A DNA stretch of 16,172 bases from JACVRW01 sp035947555 (GTDB taxonomy: Bacteria; Actinomycetota; Thermoleophilia; Solirubrobacterales; Thermoleophilaceae), in assembly GCA_035947555.1 (NCBI GenBank), contig DASZJZ010000260.1, positions 1 to 16,172 on the forward strand. The letters are read 5' to 3'. The position numbers were made by a program, and so were the translations under genes. Every line of letters begins with the position of its first letter. The first letter of the stretch is position 1. The notes beneath the pieces are model-generated. The model made no database searches, was not told the origin of the DNA, and was given only the letters and a program-made list of their open reading frames with translations. Positions 1 to 6,575 of this stretch are shown piece by piece.

Positions 1-1370
1 TGGAACGTCCGGCCGAGCCCGAGGTGGGCGCGCTGCCATGGCGGCTTGCGGTCGATCCGCTGTCCGTCGAACCAGACCTCGCCCGCCTGCGGCGCCATCG
101 TGCCGCCGATCAGGTTGAACACGGTGGTCTTCCCCGAGCCGTTCGGTCCGATCAGCGCCGTGATCGAGCCCTCGGGGACCGCGAAGGACGCGCCGTCCAC
201 GGCACGCACCCCGCCGAACCTCTTCTCGAGACCCTTCGCCTCGAGCAGCGGCTTGGCGTCGGCCGGCGGCGCCGCCGGGGCCGGGGCGACCCGCTCGCGC
301 AGGTCGATCCCGGTCAAGCGCTCGCCGGCGAGGCCGGCCTTGCCGCGCGAGCGCCAGCGCTCGATCCAGCGGTTCGCCGTGGGGATGATGCCCTGCGGCA
401 GGAACAGCACCACGAGCGCGAGCAGCCCGCCGAAGATCAGAAGCCGCGCGTTGCCGCCGCCGAACTCGTTGTTGCTCGTCTCGTTGAGCCACTCGATGAT
501 GAACGCCCCGAGCACCGGCCCCCACAGCGTGGCCCGTCCGCCGAGCAGCAGCGACAGGATGATCTGCACGCTGAGCAGGATGTTGAACATCCCGAGCGGG
601 TCGATGAACGCGATGTAGTAGCCGTAGACGGCGCCTGCCATGCCGACGAAGACGGCGCTGGCGGCGAAGGCGAGGATCTTGTAGGTCGGCGTGCTGACGC
701 CCACGGTGGCGGCCTTGTCCTCGTCCTCGCGGATCGAGATCAGCCCCATGCCGAACTTCGTGCGCCTGATCCACCACGACATCAGGAGCGACACGGCCAG
801 GATGCCCATCAGCGAGTAGTAGAAGGGCCAGTTCTGGTAGTCGACGCTCCAAGTGGGGAGCGGCGGAGTGATCCCGCCGGTGCCGTTGGTCAGCTCGTCC
901 CAGTTCGTGGCGAGCAGCTGCAGGAGGAAGAGGAACGCGATCGTGAGGATCACGAAGGCGTGGCCGCGGGCGCGCATGGCGACCACCCCGAGTAGCGCCG
1001 CCACGGCGCCCGCGAGCACGCCGGCCACCGGCACCCAGACCCACGGCGAGCCGCCGATGTCGGTCACGCAGATGCCGAGCGTGTACGCCCCCAGCCCGAT
1101 GAACGCCCCCTGCCCGAGCGAGATGTAGCCCGCGTAGCCGGTGATGATGTTGAGCCCCACCGCCCCGATGGCGAACACCATCGAGAGGATGAACATGTTC
1201 TGGTAGTAGAGGTCGTCCGAGAGGACCGGGAACAGCCCCAGCAGCAGGATCGCCAGGACGATCACCACGGTCCAGGGCGAGCGGAGCGCCTTGGACGGCG
1301 CCGACGACGGCGGCGCGCCGCCGCCCTTGAGCGTGCCCTCGGCGACCGCTGTCGCGCCCGCGTCGGTCAT
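1..1370 (-). CDS. LivM-LivG fusion: branched-chain-type ABC importer permease joined to ATPase (partial, cut by window edge)
   Basis: Inner-membrane permease fused to its ATPase for a branched-chain amino acid/amide (HAAT) type importer. Translating the minus strand from ATG 1370 gives one uninterrupted frame to the window edge (456 codons). Residues about 30-335 are a LivM-type permease with several hydrophobic helices and the family segment TGYAGYISLGQGAFIGLGAY. An Ala/Pro-rich linker spans about 346-373. From about 374 a LivG-type ATPase starts, with Walker A GPNGSGKTT at 408-416 and a Q-loop GRTFQ at the very edge. The ABC signature and Walker B lie outside the window. The ATG overlaps the stop of livH (ATGA), which indicates translational coupling. 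I checked the linker codon by codon and found no stop or frameshift, so this is a true fusion in this sequence. The transported substrate is unknown. Confidence 0.9.
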   Translation of the reverse strand, partial: MTDAGATAVAEGTLKGGGAPPSSAPSKALRSPWTVVIVLAILLLGLFPVLSDDLYYQNMFILSMVFAIGAVGLNIITGYAGYISLGQGAFIGLGAYTLGICVTDIGGSPWVWVPVAGVLAGAVAALLGVVAMRARGHAFVILTIAFLFLLQLLATNWDELTNGTGGITPPLPTWSVDYQNWPFYYSLMGILAVSLLMSWWIRRTKFGMGLISIREDEDKAATVGVSTPTYKILAFAASAVFVGMAGAVYGYYIAFIDPLGMFNILLSVQIILSLLLGGRATLWGPVLGAFIIEWLNETSNNEFGGGNARLLIFGGLLALVVLFLPQGIIPTANRWIERWRSRGKAGLAGERLTGIDLRERVAPAPAAPPADAKPLLEAKGLEKRFGGVRAVDGASFAVPEGSITALIGPNGSGKTTVFNLIGGTMAPQAGEVWFDGQRIDRKPPWQRAHLGLGRTF

Positions 1371-2251
1371 GCCGTCGCCACGTCCTGGCGCAGCCGCGTG
1401 CCGAGGATGCCCTGCGGCCTCAGGAGCAGCACGATGAACACGAACGCGTAGGGCACGCCGGTGGCCCACTCGGGGCCGATGTAGGTGACCGTCATCAGCT
1501 CGGCCACGCCCAGGCACAGGGCCCCGATCACCGCGCCCGGCAGGCTGCCCATGCCGCCCAGCACGATGATGCCGAGCAGCCGGGCGATCCACTGGTAGTG
1601 CGATCCCGGCAGGAACGGGTAGAGCACGCTGGCGATCGCCCCGCCCGCCCCCGCGCTCGCCACGCCGATCGCGAAGGTGAGCGCGGCCACCGCGGCCACG
1701 TTCACGCCGACCAGCTCGGCGCCCTGGGGGTTCACCGCGCTGGCCCGTATCGCCCGGCCAAGCCAGCTCCGCGTCAGCACGAGGTAGAGCGAGGCCAGCA
1801 CGACGATCGCGACCAGTCCGCCGTAGACCTGCGCCTTGGGCAGGAACAGCTCGCCGATCTCGAAGCTCTCCGTGAAGTAGTCCGGCCGCACCGAGTGCGA
1901 CGTGTTGCCCCAGATCACGCCCATGATCCCCTCGAGGAGCAGGGCCAGTCCGAACGTCAGCAGCACCGACGCCGCCGGGGGCGCCCTGCGGATCGGCCGG
2001 ATCGTCGCGTTGTAGAGCAGCCAGCCGAACACGAACATCAGCGGCGTGAGCAAGATGATCGCGGCCAGCGGATCCAGGCCGGTCTCGCGCCAGAGCGACC
2101 AGGTGACGAACGCCGCGAGGATCAGGAACGCCCCGTGGGCGATGTTGATGACGTTCATCACGCCGAAGATCAGCGTCAGGCCCGACGCAAGCAGCGCGTA
2201 CACGCCGCCGATCAGGAGGCCGAGGATGAGCGCCTGGAGGAACTCGGTCAC
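1367..2251 (-). CDS. LivH-type branched-chain amino acid ABC transporter permease
   Basis: Integral membrane permease of 294 residues, the usual LivH length, expected to pair with the LivM half of the next gene. The N-terminus carries the LivH hallmark GGVYALLASGLTLIFGVMNV (about residues 15-34) followed by NIAHGAFLILAAF. A cytoplasmic loop near residue 165 (LTRSWLGRAIRASAVNPQGA) and a following GVNVAAVAALTFAIG segment are also typical. The start is GTG at 2251, preceded by AGGA with 7 nt spacing, and 29 nt lie between it and the stop of the upstream binding-protein gene. The stop codon overlaps the ATG of the LivM-LivG gene. Family assignment is firm. Substrate is not, because HAAT permeases of this type also serve urea, short amides and aromatic acids. 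Confidence 0.93.
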   Translation of the reverse strand: MTEFLQALILGLLIGGVYALLASGLTLIFGVMNVINIAHGAFLILAAFVTWSLWRETGLDPLAAIILLTPLMFVFGWLLYNATIRPIRRAPPAASVLLTFGLALLLEGIMGVIWGNTSHSVRPDYFTESFEIGELFLPKAQVYGGLVAIVVLASLYLVLTRSWLGRAIRASAVNPQGAELVGVNVAAVAALTFAIGVASAGAGGAIASVLYPFLPGSHYQWIARLLGIIVLGGMGSLPGAVIGALCLGVAELMTVTYIGPEWATGVPYAFVFIVLLLRPQGILGTRLRQDVATA

Positions 2252-2280
2252 CGCGTGTTCCTACCCTGGGCGGCCCCCTG

Positions 2281-3531
2281 CTACGTGCCGCCCTCGGGGT
2301 TCCAGCCCGGCAGGATCTTGTCGGTGGTCGCGGCCGCCTCGGGCAGGATGATCTCCGGCACGCCGCTCTGCCACTGGCCGATGAGGAACTCGCCCTGGGG
2401 CCGGCCGGCGTCGTCCCAGCTCAGCGGACCTAGGACGGTGTCGACCTCGTTCTCGCGCAGCCAGTCGGCAAGCTCGATCTGACGGTTGCGCTCGATCGTG
2501 CCGACGGCCTTCACGGCAGCCTCGAGGACCTGCGCCGCCGCGTAGGCGTCGGCCGCGTCCTCGGGCACCTCCTCGCCGCCGAACATCTCCCGGTACTTGG
2601 CGACGAACTCCTCGTTGCCCGGGGTCTCGGCCTCCTTGGAGTGGCTCACCCCGTAGAAGATCCCCTCGGTGGTCTGCTCGCCCAGCGCGCCCGAGTACTG
2701 GTCGCCCAGCGACGGGGCGGTTGTCTGGTAGAGGATCTTCGGGGTGAAGTTCGCCTTGCGCAGCGCGCGGACCATGCCGACGCCGTCCTCGAAGGTGGCG
2801 CCGTGCACGACCACGTCCGGGTTGCGCGACTTCAGCGCGTTCGCGATCCCGTCGAGGTTCGGGTTGTCGATGGTGTACGTCTCGCGGTAGACGGTCTCGA
2901 TCCCGGCCGGCTTGAGGATCGCCTCGATCCCCTCGGAGGTCGGCTGGGCGAACGGGTCGTCCAGGGTGGGATACGCGGCGGTCTTCGGGCGCTCGCTCTC
3001 GGGCAGCTCGGCGATGTAGTTCGCCCACAGCTCGCCCTGCTTGTCGGCGGTCGCCTGCTGCGCGAAGAACAGGTACTTGAAGCCGCGGTCGAACAGCTCA
3101 GGGGCGCCGCCGGCCGGCTCGACGTAGAGCATCCTGTTGCGCTCGGCCACCGCGGACGCCGGCAGGTTCAGCAGCGAGGAGAACGTGCCGAGCAGCAGGT
3201 CGACCCGGTCCTGGCTGATCAGTGCGTTGTAGTCGGCGACGATCGTGTTCTGGTTGCTCTGGTCGTCCTTGATGACCATCTCGACCGGGCGGCCGTCGAT
3301 GAGGCCGCCGCTCTCGTTGACCATCGCCTCCCACACCTCGTAGCCCTGGCGCGCCGCCTTGCCGGGCTCCGAGAACTCCCCGGTGAGTGGAAGCGAGGCC
3401 CCGACCTTGACCGGGTCTCCGCTTGCCTCTCCACCGCCGCCTCCGCCGCCGTCGTCGTCGTCACCGCAGCCGGCCGCGACCAGCACGGCCGCCGTGACCA
3501 GTGCCAGAACGAGCCACCGAAGCTTCTTCAT
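2281..3531 (-). CDS. Branched-chain amino acid-type ABC transporter substrate-binding lipoprotein (Peripla_BP_6)
   Basis: Extracytoplasmic solute-binding lipoprotein of 416 residues, the binding partner of the LivH/LivM-G pair encoded just downstream. A signal peptide MKKLRWLVLALVTAAVLVAAGC ends in a lipobox (VAAG-C22). An Asp run and a Gly run act as a flexible tether at residues 24-34. The mature domain opens with VKVGASLPLTGEFSEPGKAA, the typical type I periplasmic-binding fold start of LivJ/AmiC-like proteins, and continues with IKDDQSN and LLLGTFSSLLNLPAS. I chose ATG 3531 because AGGAG lies 6 nt upstream. An in-frame ATG 15 nt further upstream (3546) would put that ribosome site inside the gene. 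Only 22 nt separate this gene from the upstream NMT1-type binding protein, so they are probably co-transcribed. The ligand cannot be told from the sequence. Confidence 0.93.
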   Translation of the reverse strand: MKKLRWLVLALVTAAVLVAAGCGDDDDGGGGGGGEASGDPVKVGASLPLTGEFSEPGKAARQGYEVWEAMVNESGGLIDGRPVEMVIKDDQSNQNTIVADYNALISQDRVDLLLGTFSSLLNLPASAVAERNRMLYVEPAGGAPELFDRGFKYLFFAQQATADKQGELWANYIAELPESERPKTAAYPTLDDPFAQPTSEGIEAILKPAGIETVYRETYTIDNPNLDGIANALKSRNPDVVVHGATFEDGVGMVRALRKANFTPKILYQTTAPSLGDQYSGALGEQTTEGIFYGVSHSKEAETPGNEEFVAKYREMFGGEEVPEDAADAYAAAQVLEAAVKAVGTIERNRQIELADWLRENEVDTVLGPLSWDDAGRPQGEFLIGQWQSGVPEIILPEAAATTDKILPGWNPEGGT

Positions 3532-3553
3532 GCCGCTCTCCTCCACCGTGTTC

Positions 3554-4639
3554 CTATCCGCCGCCCGCGTACTCCTCCGCGGCCTGCTCGACCTCGGCCC
3601 TGTCCCAGTCGTTGATCTCCTCGATCAGCGAGTCGTTGAGGGCGTCCTGCACATCGATCGTCTGGCCCTCCTCGAGCACGCCCGCCGACACGAGCACCTG
3701 CTGGCCCGTCTCCCACACGTCGGGCCTCAGGTCGCCGATGCGCTCAGGGTCATCCGGCTCCATGAGCTCGATCGCCATGTCGAGCGCCGCCTCCCCGCTG
3801 GCCTCGTTTCGCCACTCGGCGGGCACCTTCTCGCGTGCGATCTGCTCGACCACCTCACGGTTGACGAGGCCCACGTACTGGCCCTTCGCCCACGCGCGCA
3901 GGAACCCGACGATCGCCTCCCGCTTGCCGTCGAGGATGTTGGGAAGCGTCGCCAGCGGATTGCCGTCGATCTGCGCGACGTCCTCGGGTGTGATGTTGCG
4001 CAGCGCCACTCCGTTGGCGGCGAGCGCGGTGAAGTCCGACGAGTTCCCGACGTAGGCGTCGATCTCCCCGTCCTCGAACGTCTGCGCGATCAGCGGACCG
4101 CTGGTGCCCACCACGGCGGTGTCCACGCTGTCGCTCGGGACCCCGGCCGTCTCGAGCATGGCGTCGAGCAGCCGCGTGCTGTCCTCGGACTCGAGGCCGA
4201 CCGTCGTCCCCTCTACATCGGAGAAGTCCTGGATGTCGCTCTCCTCCGGCACGACGACCCCGGCGGTGTTGGTGTGCTGGGGGCTGAAGATCGCCTGGTG
4301 CTCGCCGCCCTGGGAGCGGGCGAGGATGATCTCGTCCACGTCGGCGAACGAGACGTCGGCATCCCCGTTGTCGAGGAAGGCCGTGGCCGAGATCTCCTCG
4401 GCGGCGGGCGCCAGGTCGGGACTCACGCCCTCCTCCTCGAAGAAGCCGAGCTCCTCCGCCACGAGCGGCGGGTAGAACAGCGTGGAGGGCGGCGTAGGCA
4501 GGTTGTAGACGAGCTCCTGGGTCCCGCCTCCGCCGCCGCCTCCGCCGCCGCCGCCGTCATCGTCATCGTCGCCGCAGGCAGCGCCGACGGCCATGACCGC
4601 TGCGGCCGCCAGGGCCAGTACGAGCTTGAACCTGAACAC
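3554..4639 (-). CDS. NMT1/THI5-like ABC transporter substrate-binding lipoprotein
   Basis: Solute-binding lipoprotein of 361 residues, of the SsuA/TauA/ThiY-like class that feeds the permease and ATPase encoded just upstream. The signal peptide runs to Cys22 (sequence AVGAAC, a slightly weak lipobox with Gly at -3), then five Asp and eleven Gly form a tether. The mature part contains LVYNLPTPPSTLFYPPLVAEELGFFEEEG, of which LFYPPLVAEELGFFEEEG is the family's usual opening, then NGDADVSFADVDEIILARSQG and VEGTTVGLES, the classic NMT1 pattern. The start is GTG 4639 with AGGAGG 9 nt upstream. The same frame is open much further upstream, but only as a shadow of the permease gene. The gap to the permease stop is 17 nt. 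Family members bind sulfonates, HMP/thiamine precursors, riboflavin or nitrate. I see no residue pattern that decides among them. Confidence 0.9.
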   Translation of the reverse strand: MFRFKLVLALAAAAVMAVGAACGDDDDDGGGGGGGGGGGTQELVYNLPTPPSTLFYPPLVAEELGFFEEEGVSPDLAPAAEEISATAFLDNGDADVSFADVDEIILARSQGGEHQAIFSPQHTNTAGVVVPEESDIQDFSDVEGTTVGLESEDSTRLLDAMLETAGVPSDSVDTAVVGTSGPLIAQTFEDGEIDAYVGNSSDFTALAANGVALRNITPEDVAQIDGNPLATLPNILDGKREAIVGFLRAWAKGQYVGLVNREVVEQIAREKVPAEWRNEASGEAALDMAIELMEPDDPERIGDLRPDVWETGQQVLVSAGVLEEGQTIDVQDALNDSLIEEINDWDRAEVEQAAEEYAGGG

Positions 4640-4656
4640 TCGGGTTTCCCTCCTCT

Positions 4657-5544
4657 TCAACGTCGCCCCACCAGCGTGGGACGCGGTTCCGAACGGATGC
4701 CCCCCCGCGATCGTGTCGCCCTGGCGGCACGCCGGCGCGACCGCGCCGCCAGCCGGCCGTCGTGGAGCCAGAAGACAGTCGTTCGCTCGAGCCACTCCAT
4801 GACGCCGTACAGCAGCAGGCCGAGGAACATCAGCATCAGGATCACGGCGAACGCGTCCGCGATCGCGAGCTGGCTCGAGAACTGCTGCACCAATACGCCG
4901 AGGCCGCGCTCGGCTGAGATGAACTCGCCCACCACCGCGCCGACGAGCGCCAGGCCCGCCGCGGTCTTCAGCCCGGCGAACATGACCGGAAGTGAGCCCG
5001 GCACCATCAGGTGCAGGAAGGTCTGCCACCTGCTGGCGCCGAGCGAGCGGAACATCTCGCGCGCGTCCTCGTCGACCGTGAGGATCCCGGTGAGCGCGTT
5101 TATGTAGACGGGGAAGAACGCGATGATCGCCGCGATCCAGATCTTCGAGTTGTAGCCAAAGCCGGCCCAGGCGATGATCAGCGGGGCGATCGCGATGCGC
5201 GGCGTGACCTGCAGCGCGACCGCGTAGGGGCCGAGCATCTGGCGCATGATCGGCGAGAGGCCCGAGGGGATCGCGAGGGCCAGGCCGAGCGCCGAGCCGA
5301 GGAAGAAGCCGGCCACCGACTCCCACAGCGTCGCCCCGATGTCGTCCCAGACGAAGTCGCTCGTGATGAGCTCCCAGAACGAAACCACGATGTCCTTCGG
5401 GTGCGGAAGGATGCTCTCGGACACGTAGTCCACGGCCAGCGCGAGCTCCCAGAGGCCGACCAGGATCGCCAGGAACGCGAGCGGGGGCCACAGGCGGCGC
5501 GCGAGGCGCACGGGCGACAGGGCGTGGAGGACCTTACGCCCCAT
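4657..5544 (-). CDS. ABC transporter permease, SsuC/TauC/ThiX family
   Basis: Membrane permease (BPD_transp_1) of 295 residues, partner of the ATPase upstream and the NMT1-type lipoprotein downstream. Hydrophobic helices begin at about residue 21 (PLAFLAILVGLWELALAV). The family segment FWELITSDFVWDDIGATLWE follows, then ALQVTPRIAIAPLIIAWAG. A cytoplasmic EAA-type loop REMFRSLGASRWQTFLHLMVPGSLP contacts the ATPase. A basic Arg-rich tail of about 30 residues follows the last helix and is longer than usual. Start choice is open: ATG 5544 and in-frame ATG 5583 are preceded by nearly identical GGCGGAG sequences, because the junction is tandemly duplicated. I prefer 5544 because the extra 13 residues from 5583 are copied junction sequence. 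Starting at 5583 would overlap the ATPase stop by 11 nt. Confidence 0.88.
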   Translation of the reverse strand: MGRKVLHALSPVRLARRLWPPLAFLAILVGLWELALAVDYVSESILPHPKDIVVSFWELITSDFVWDDIGATLWESVAGFFLGSALGLALAIPSGLSPIMRQMLGPYAVALQVTPRIAIAPLIIAWAGFGYNSKIWIAAIIAFFPVYINALTGILTVDEDAREMFRSLGASRWQTFLHLMVPGSLPVMFAGLKTAAGLALVGAVVGEFISAERGLGVLVQQFSSQLAIADAFAVILMLMFLGLLLYGVMEWLERTTVFWLHDGRLAARSRRRAARATRSRGGIRSEPRPTLVGRR

Positions 5545-5605
5545 GCGGCTCCGCCCTGGGTCGACCACCCCGCTACGCCCCATGCAGCTCCGCCTTGGGG
5601 TCGAC
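5535..5605. repeat. Tandem near-duplicate (31/32 bp, 39-bp period) at the ATPase stop/permease start junction
   Basis: Positions 5535-5565 and 5574-5605 match except for two substitutions and one inserted base. Each copy carries the same GGCGGAG-N4-ATG start region on the minus strand. In the right-hand copy (5574-5605) the sequence encodes the ATPase C-terminus VVDPKAELHGA and its TAG. In the left-hand copy it reads VVDPGRSRMGRK in the permease frame. The single inserted base changes the frame and so separates stop from start. Confidence 0.85.
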
Positions 5606-6424
5606 GACGGGCTCGTCAGAAGCCTCGATCGCCTCGACCGGGACCTGGAGCCCGCGGTAGGCCCTCAGCACCAGCTCCTGGAAGGCCGGATCCGCCACGA
5701 GCTCCTGCCCGCGCGGGCGGTCGAACGGGACGTCGATCACGTCCGCGATGCGGCCGGGGCGCGGCGTCATCACGATGACGCGGTCAGCGAGGAGGATCGC
5801 CTCCGTGATGTTGTGGGTGACGAGCACCGCGGTGGCCGACATCCGCTCGTGCACGCGCAGCAGCTCGAGGTTCAGGCGCTCGCGGGTCAGCTGGTCGACC
5901 GCGGCGAACGGCTCGTCGAGGAGCAGGACCTCCACGCCGACCATGAGCAGGCGGGCGAGCGCGACACGCTGCTGCATGCCGCCGGAGAGGTGGCGCGGGT
6001 ACGTGTGCTCGAAGCCGCTCAGCCCGACCAGGTCGAGCAGCTCGTAGGCCTGGCGCTCGGCCTTGCCGTCCAGCTTCTTGCCGAGCTTCGGGGGAAGCAG
6101 CGTGTTCTGGAGCGCGGTGCGCCATGGCAGCAAGGTGGGTCGCTGGAACATCAGTGCGACGTCCTGCCGCGGCTCGGTGACCTCGCGACCGTTCAGGGCG
6201 ATGCTGCCGCCGGTCAGCGGGATGAGGCCGGCGATCAGGCGGAGCAGCGTGGACTTGCCGCAGCCGCTCGGGCCGACGATCGAGAGGAACTCGCCCGGGG
6301 TCGCCTCGAAGCTGACGTGGTCGACCGCCAGCACGCCGCCCTCGAACTGCTTGACGGCCTCGGTGACGGCGATCGTCCCGCGCGCGCCCTCGGGAGCGTC
6401 CGCCCCTCGCTGATCCTCGCCCAG
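5573..6424 (-). CDS. ABC transporter ATP-binding protein, SsuB/TauB/ThiZ family, probable CTG start
   Basis: Cytoplasmic ATPase that powers the permease encoded next. Numbered from the CTG at 6424 it has 283 residues: Walker A GPSGCGKST 51-59, Q-loop Gln94 (MFQRP), signature LSGGMQQR 146-153, Walker B VLLLDEP 166-172 with D-loop AAVD, and a switch His in LVTHN. All catalytic parts are present. The first AUG/GUG/UUG in frame is GTG 6334, which would remove the conserved first strand TIAVTEAVKQFEGG. The frame stays open upstream to CTG 6424, which is preceded by GGGGAGGAG with 5 nt spacing, the strongest ribosome site in the window. No other start codon occurs before the upstream stop. The CTG start is therefore an inference from the ribosome site and conservation. 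A SigA-like promoter and two operators lie immediately upstream. The gene heads the six-gene transport run. Confidence 0.9.
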   Translation of the reverse strand: MGEDQRGADAPEGARGTIAVTEAVKQFEGGVLAVDHVSFEATPGEFLSIVGPSGCGKSTLLRLIAGLIPLTGGSIALNGREVTEPRQDVALMFQRPTLLPWRTALQNTLLPPKLGKKLDGKAERQAYELLDLVGLSGFEHTYPRHLSGGMQQRVALARLLMVGVEVLLLDEPFAAVDQLTRERLNLELLRVHERMSATAVLVTHNITEAILLADRVIVMTPRPGRIADVIDVPFDRPRGQELVADPAFQELVLRAYRGLQVPVEAIEASDEPVVDPKAELHGA

Positions 6425-6440
6425 AACTGCTCCTCCCCTA
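6422..6440 (-). promoter_or_regulatory. Strong ribosome binding site deciding the CTG start of the ABC ATPase
   Basis: On the minus strand TAGGGGAGGAG is followed by CAGTT and then CTG 6424. The purine run and 5-nt spacing are close to ideal. No ATG, GTG or TTG in any frame lies at a useful distance except this CTG. Confidence 0.7.
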
Positions 6441-6441
6441 T

Positions 6442-6455
6442 TGCAATCGTTTGCG
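6442..6455. promoter_or_regulatory. LacI-type operator O1 (TGCAATCGTTTGCG)
   Basis: This is a near-palindrome around a central CG (GCAATCGTTTGC), the layout usual for LacI/PurR-family sites. It is identical in 14 of 14 positions to O2 and in 12 of 14 to the site beside lacI. It lies between the promoter and the ATPase start, just ahead of the ribosome binding site, so bound repressor would block early elongation. Confidence 0.75.
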
Positions 6456-6456
6456 C

Positions 6457-6470
6457 TGCAATCGTTTGCG
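6457..6470. promoter_or_regulatory. LacI-type operator O2 (TGCAATCGTTTGCG)
   Basis: This is an exact repeat of O1 with a 15-bp period. It starts immediately after the -10 box and so covers the expected transcription start. Two tandem sites 1.5 helical turns apart would face different sides of the DNA. Confidence 0.75.
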
Positions 6471-6500
6471 ATCCTACTGCGCGCCCGTTGAGATCGTCAA
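6471..6500 (-). promoter_or_regulatory. SigA-type promoter for the transport operon
   Basis: On the minus strand TTGACG (6495-6500) and TAGGAT (6471-6476) are separated by 18 bp. Both boxes fit the housekeeping consensus well (5/6 at -35, TANNNT at -10). The predicted start falls inside operator O2, about 40 nt before the CTG start. This is the best promoter in the window. Confidence 0.75.
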
Positions 6501-6518
6501 GCACGGTCGTGTTAATCA

Positions 6519-6570
6519 CCCGTTAGGGGGGCAGGTCCGGCACTCCCCCGTAAGGGGGCACGTCCGGCGC
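6519..6570. repeat. Two tandem imperfect 24-25 bp copies, REP-like, behind lacI
   Basis: Positions 6519-6543 and 6547-6570 both follow the pattern CCCGTWAGGGGG-CA-S-GTCCGGC. In the right copy CCCCC-GTAA-GGGGG (6545-6558) forms a perfect 5-bp hairpin with a GNRA-type loop. A second small stem, GCACG/CGTGC, spans 6558-6574. The pair lies between the lacI stop and the transport promoter. It has no T-tract on the minus strand, so it is not a standard terminator. It resembles extragenic palindromic repeats, but only a genome search can show that. Confidence 0.55.
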
Positions 6571-6575
6571 GTGCG

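Noticed and set aside
4657..5491. An upstream extension of the NMT1-type lipoprotein frame giving 645 residues.
   Set aside because: The extension overlaps the permease in another frame. A signal peptide, GTG start and AGGAGG ribosome site define the start at 4639.
6545..6574. The hairpins behind lacI as an intrinsic terminator.
   Set aside because: The stems are only 5 bp each and no T-tract follows on the minus strand. The tandem-repeat explanation fits better.
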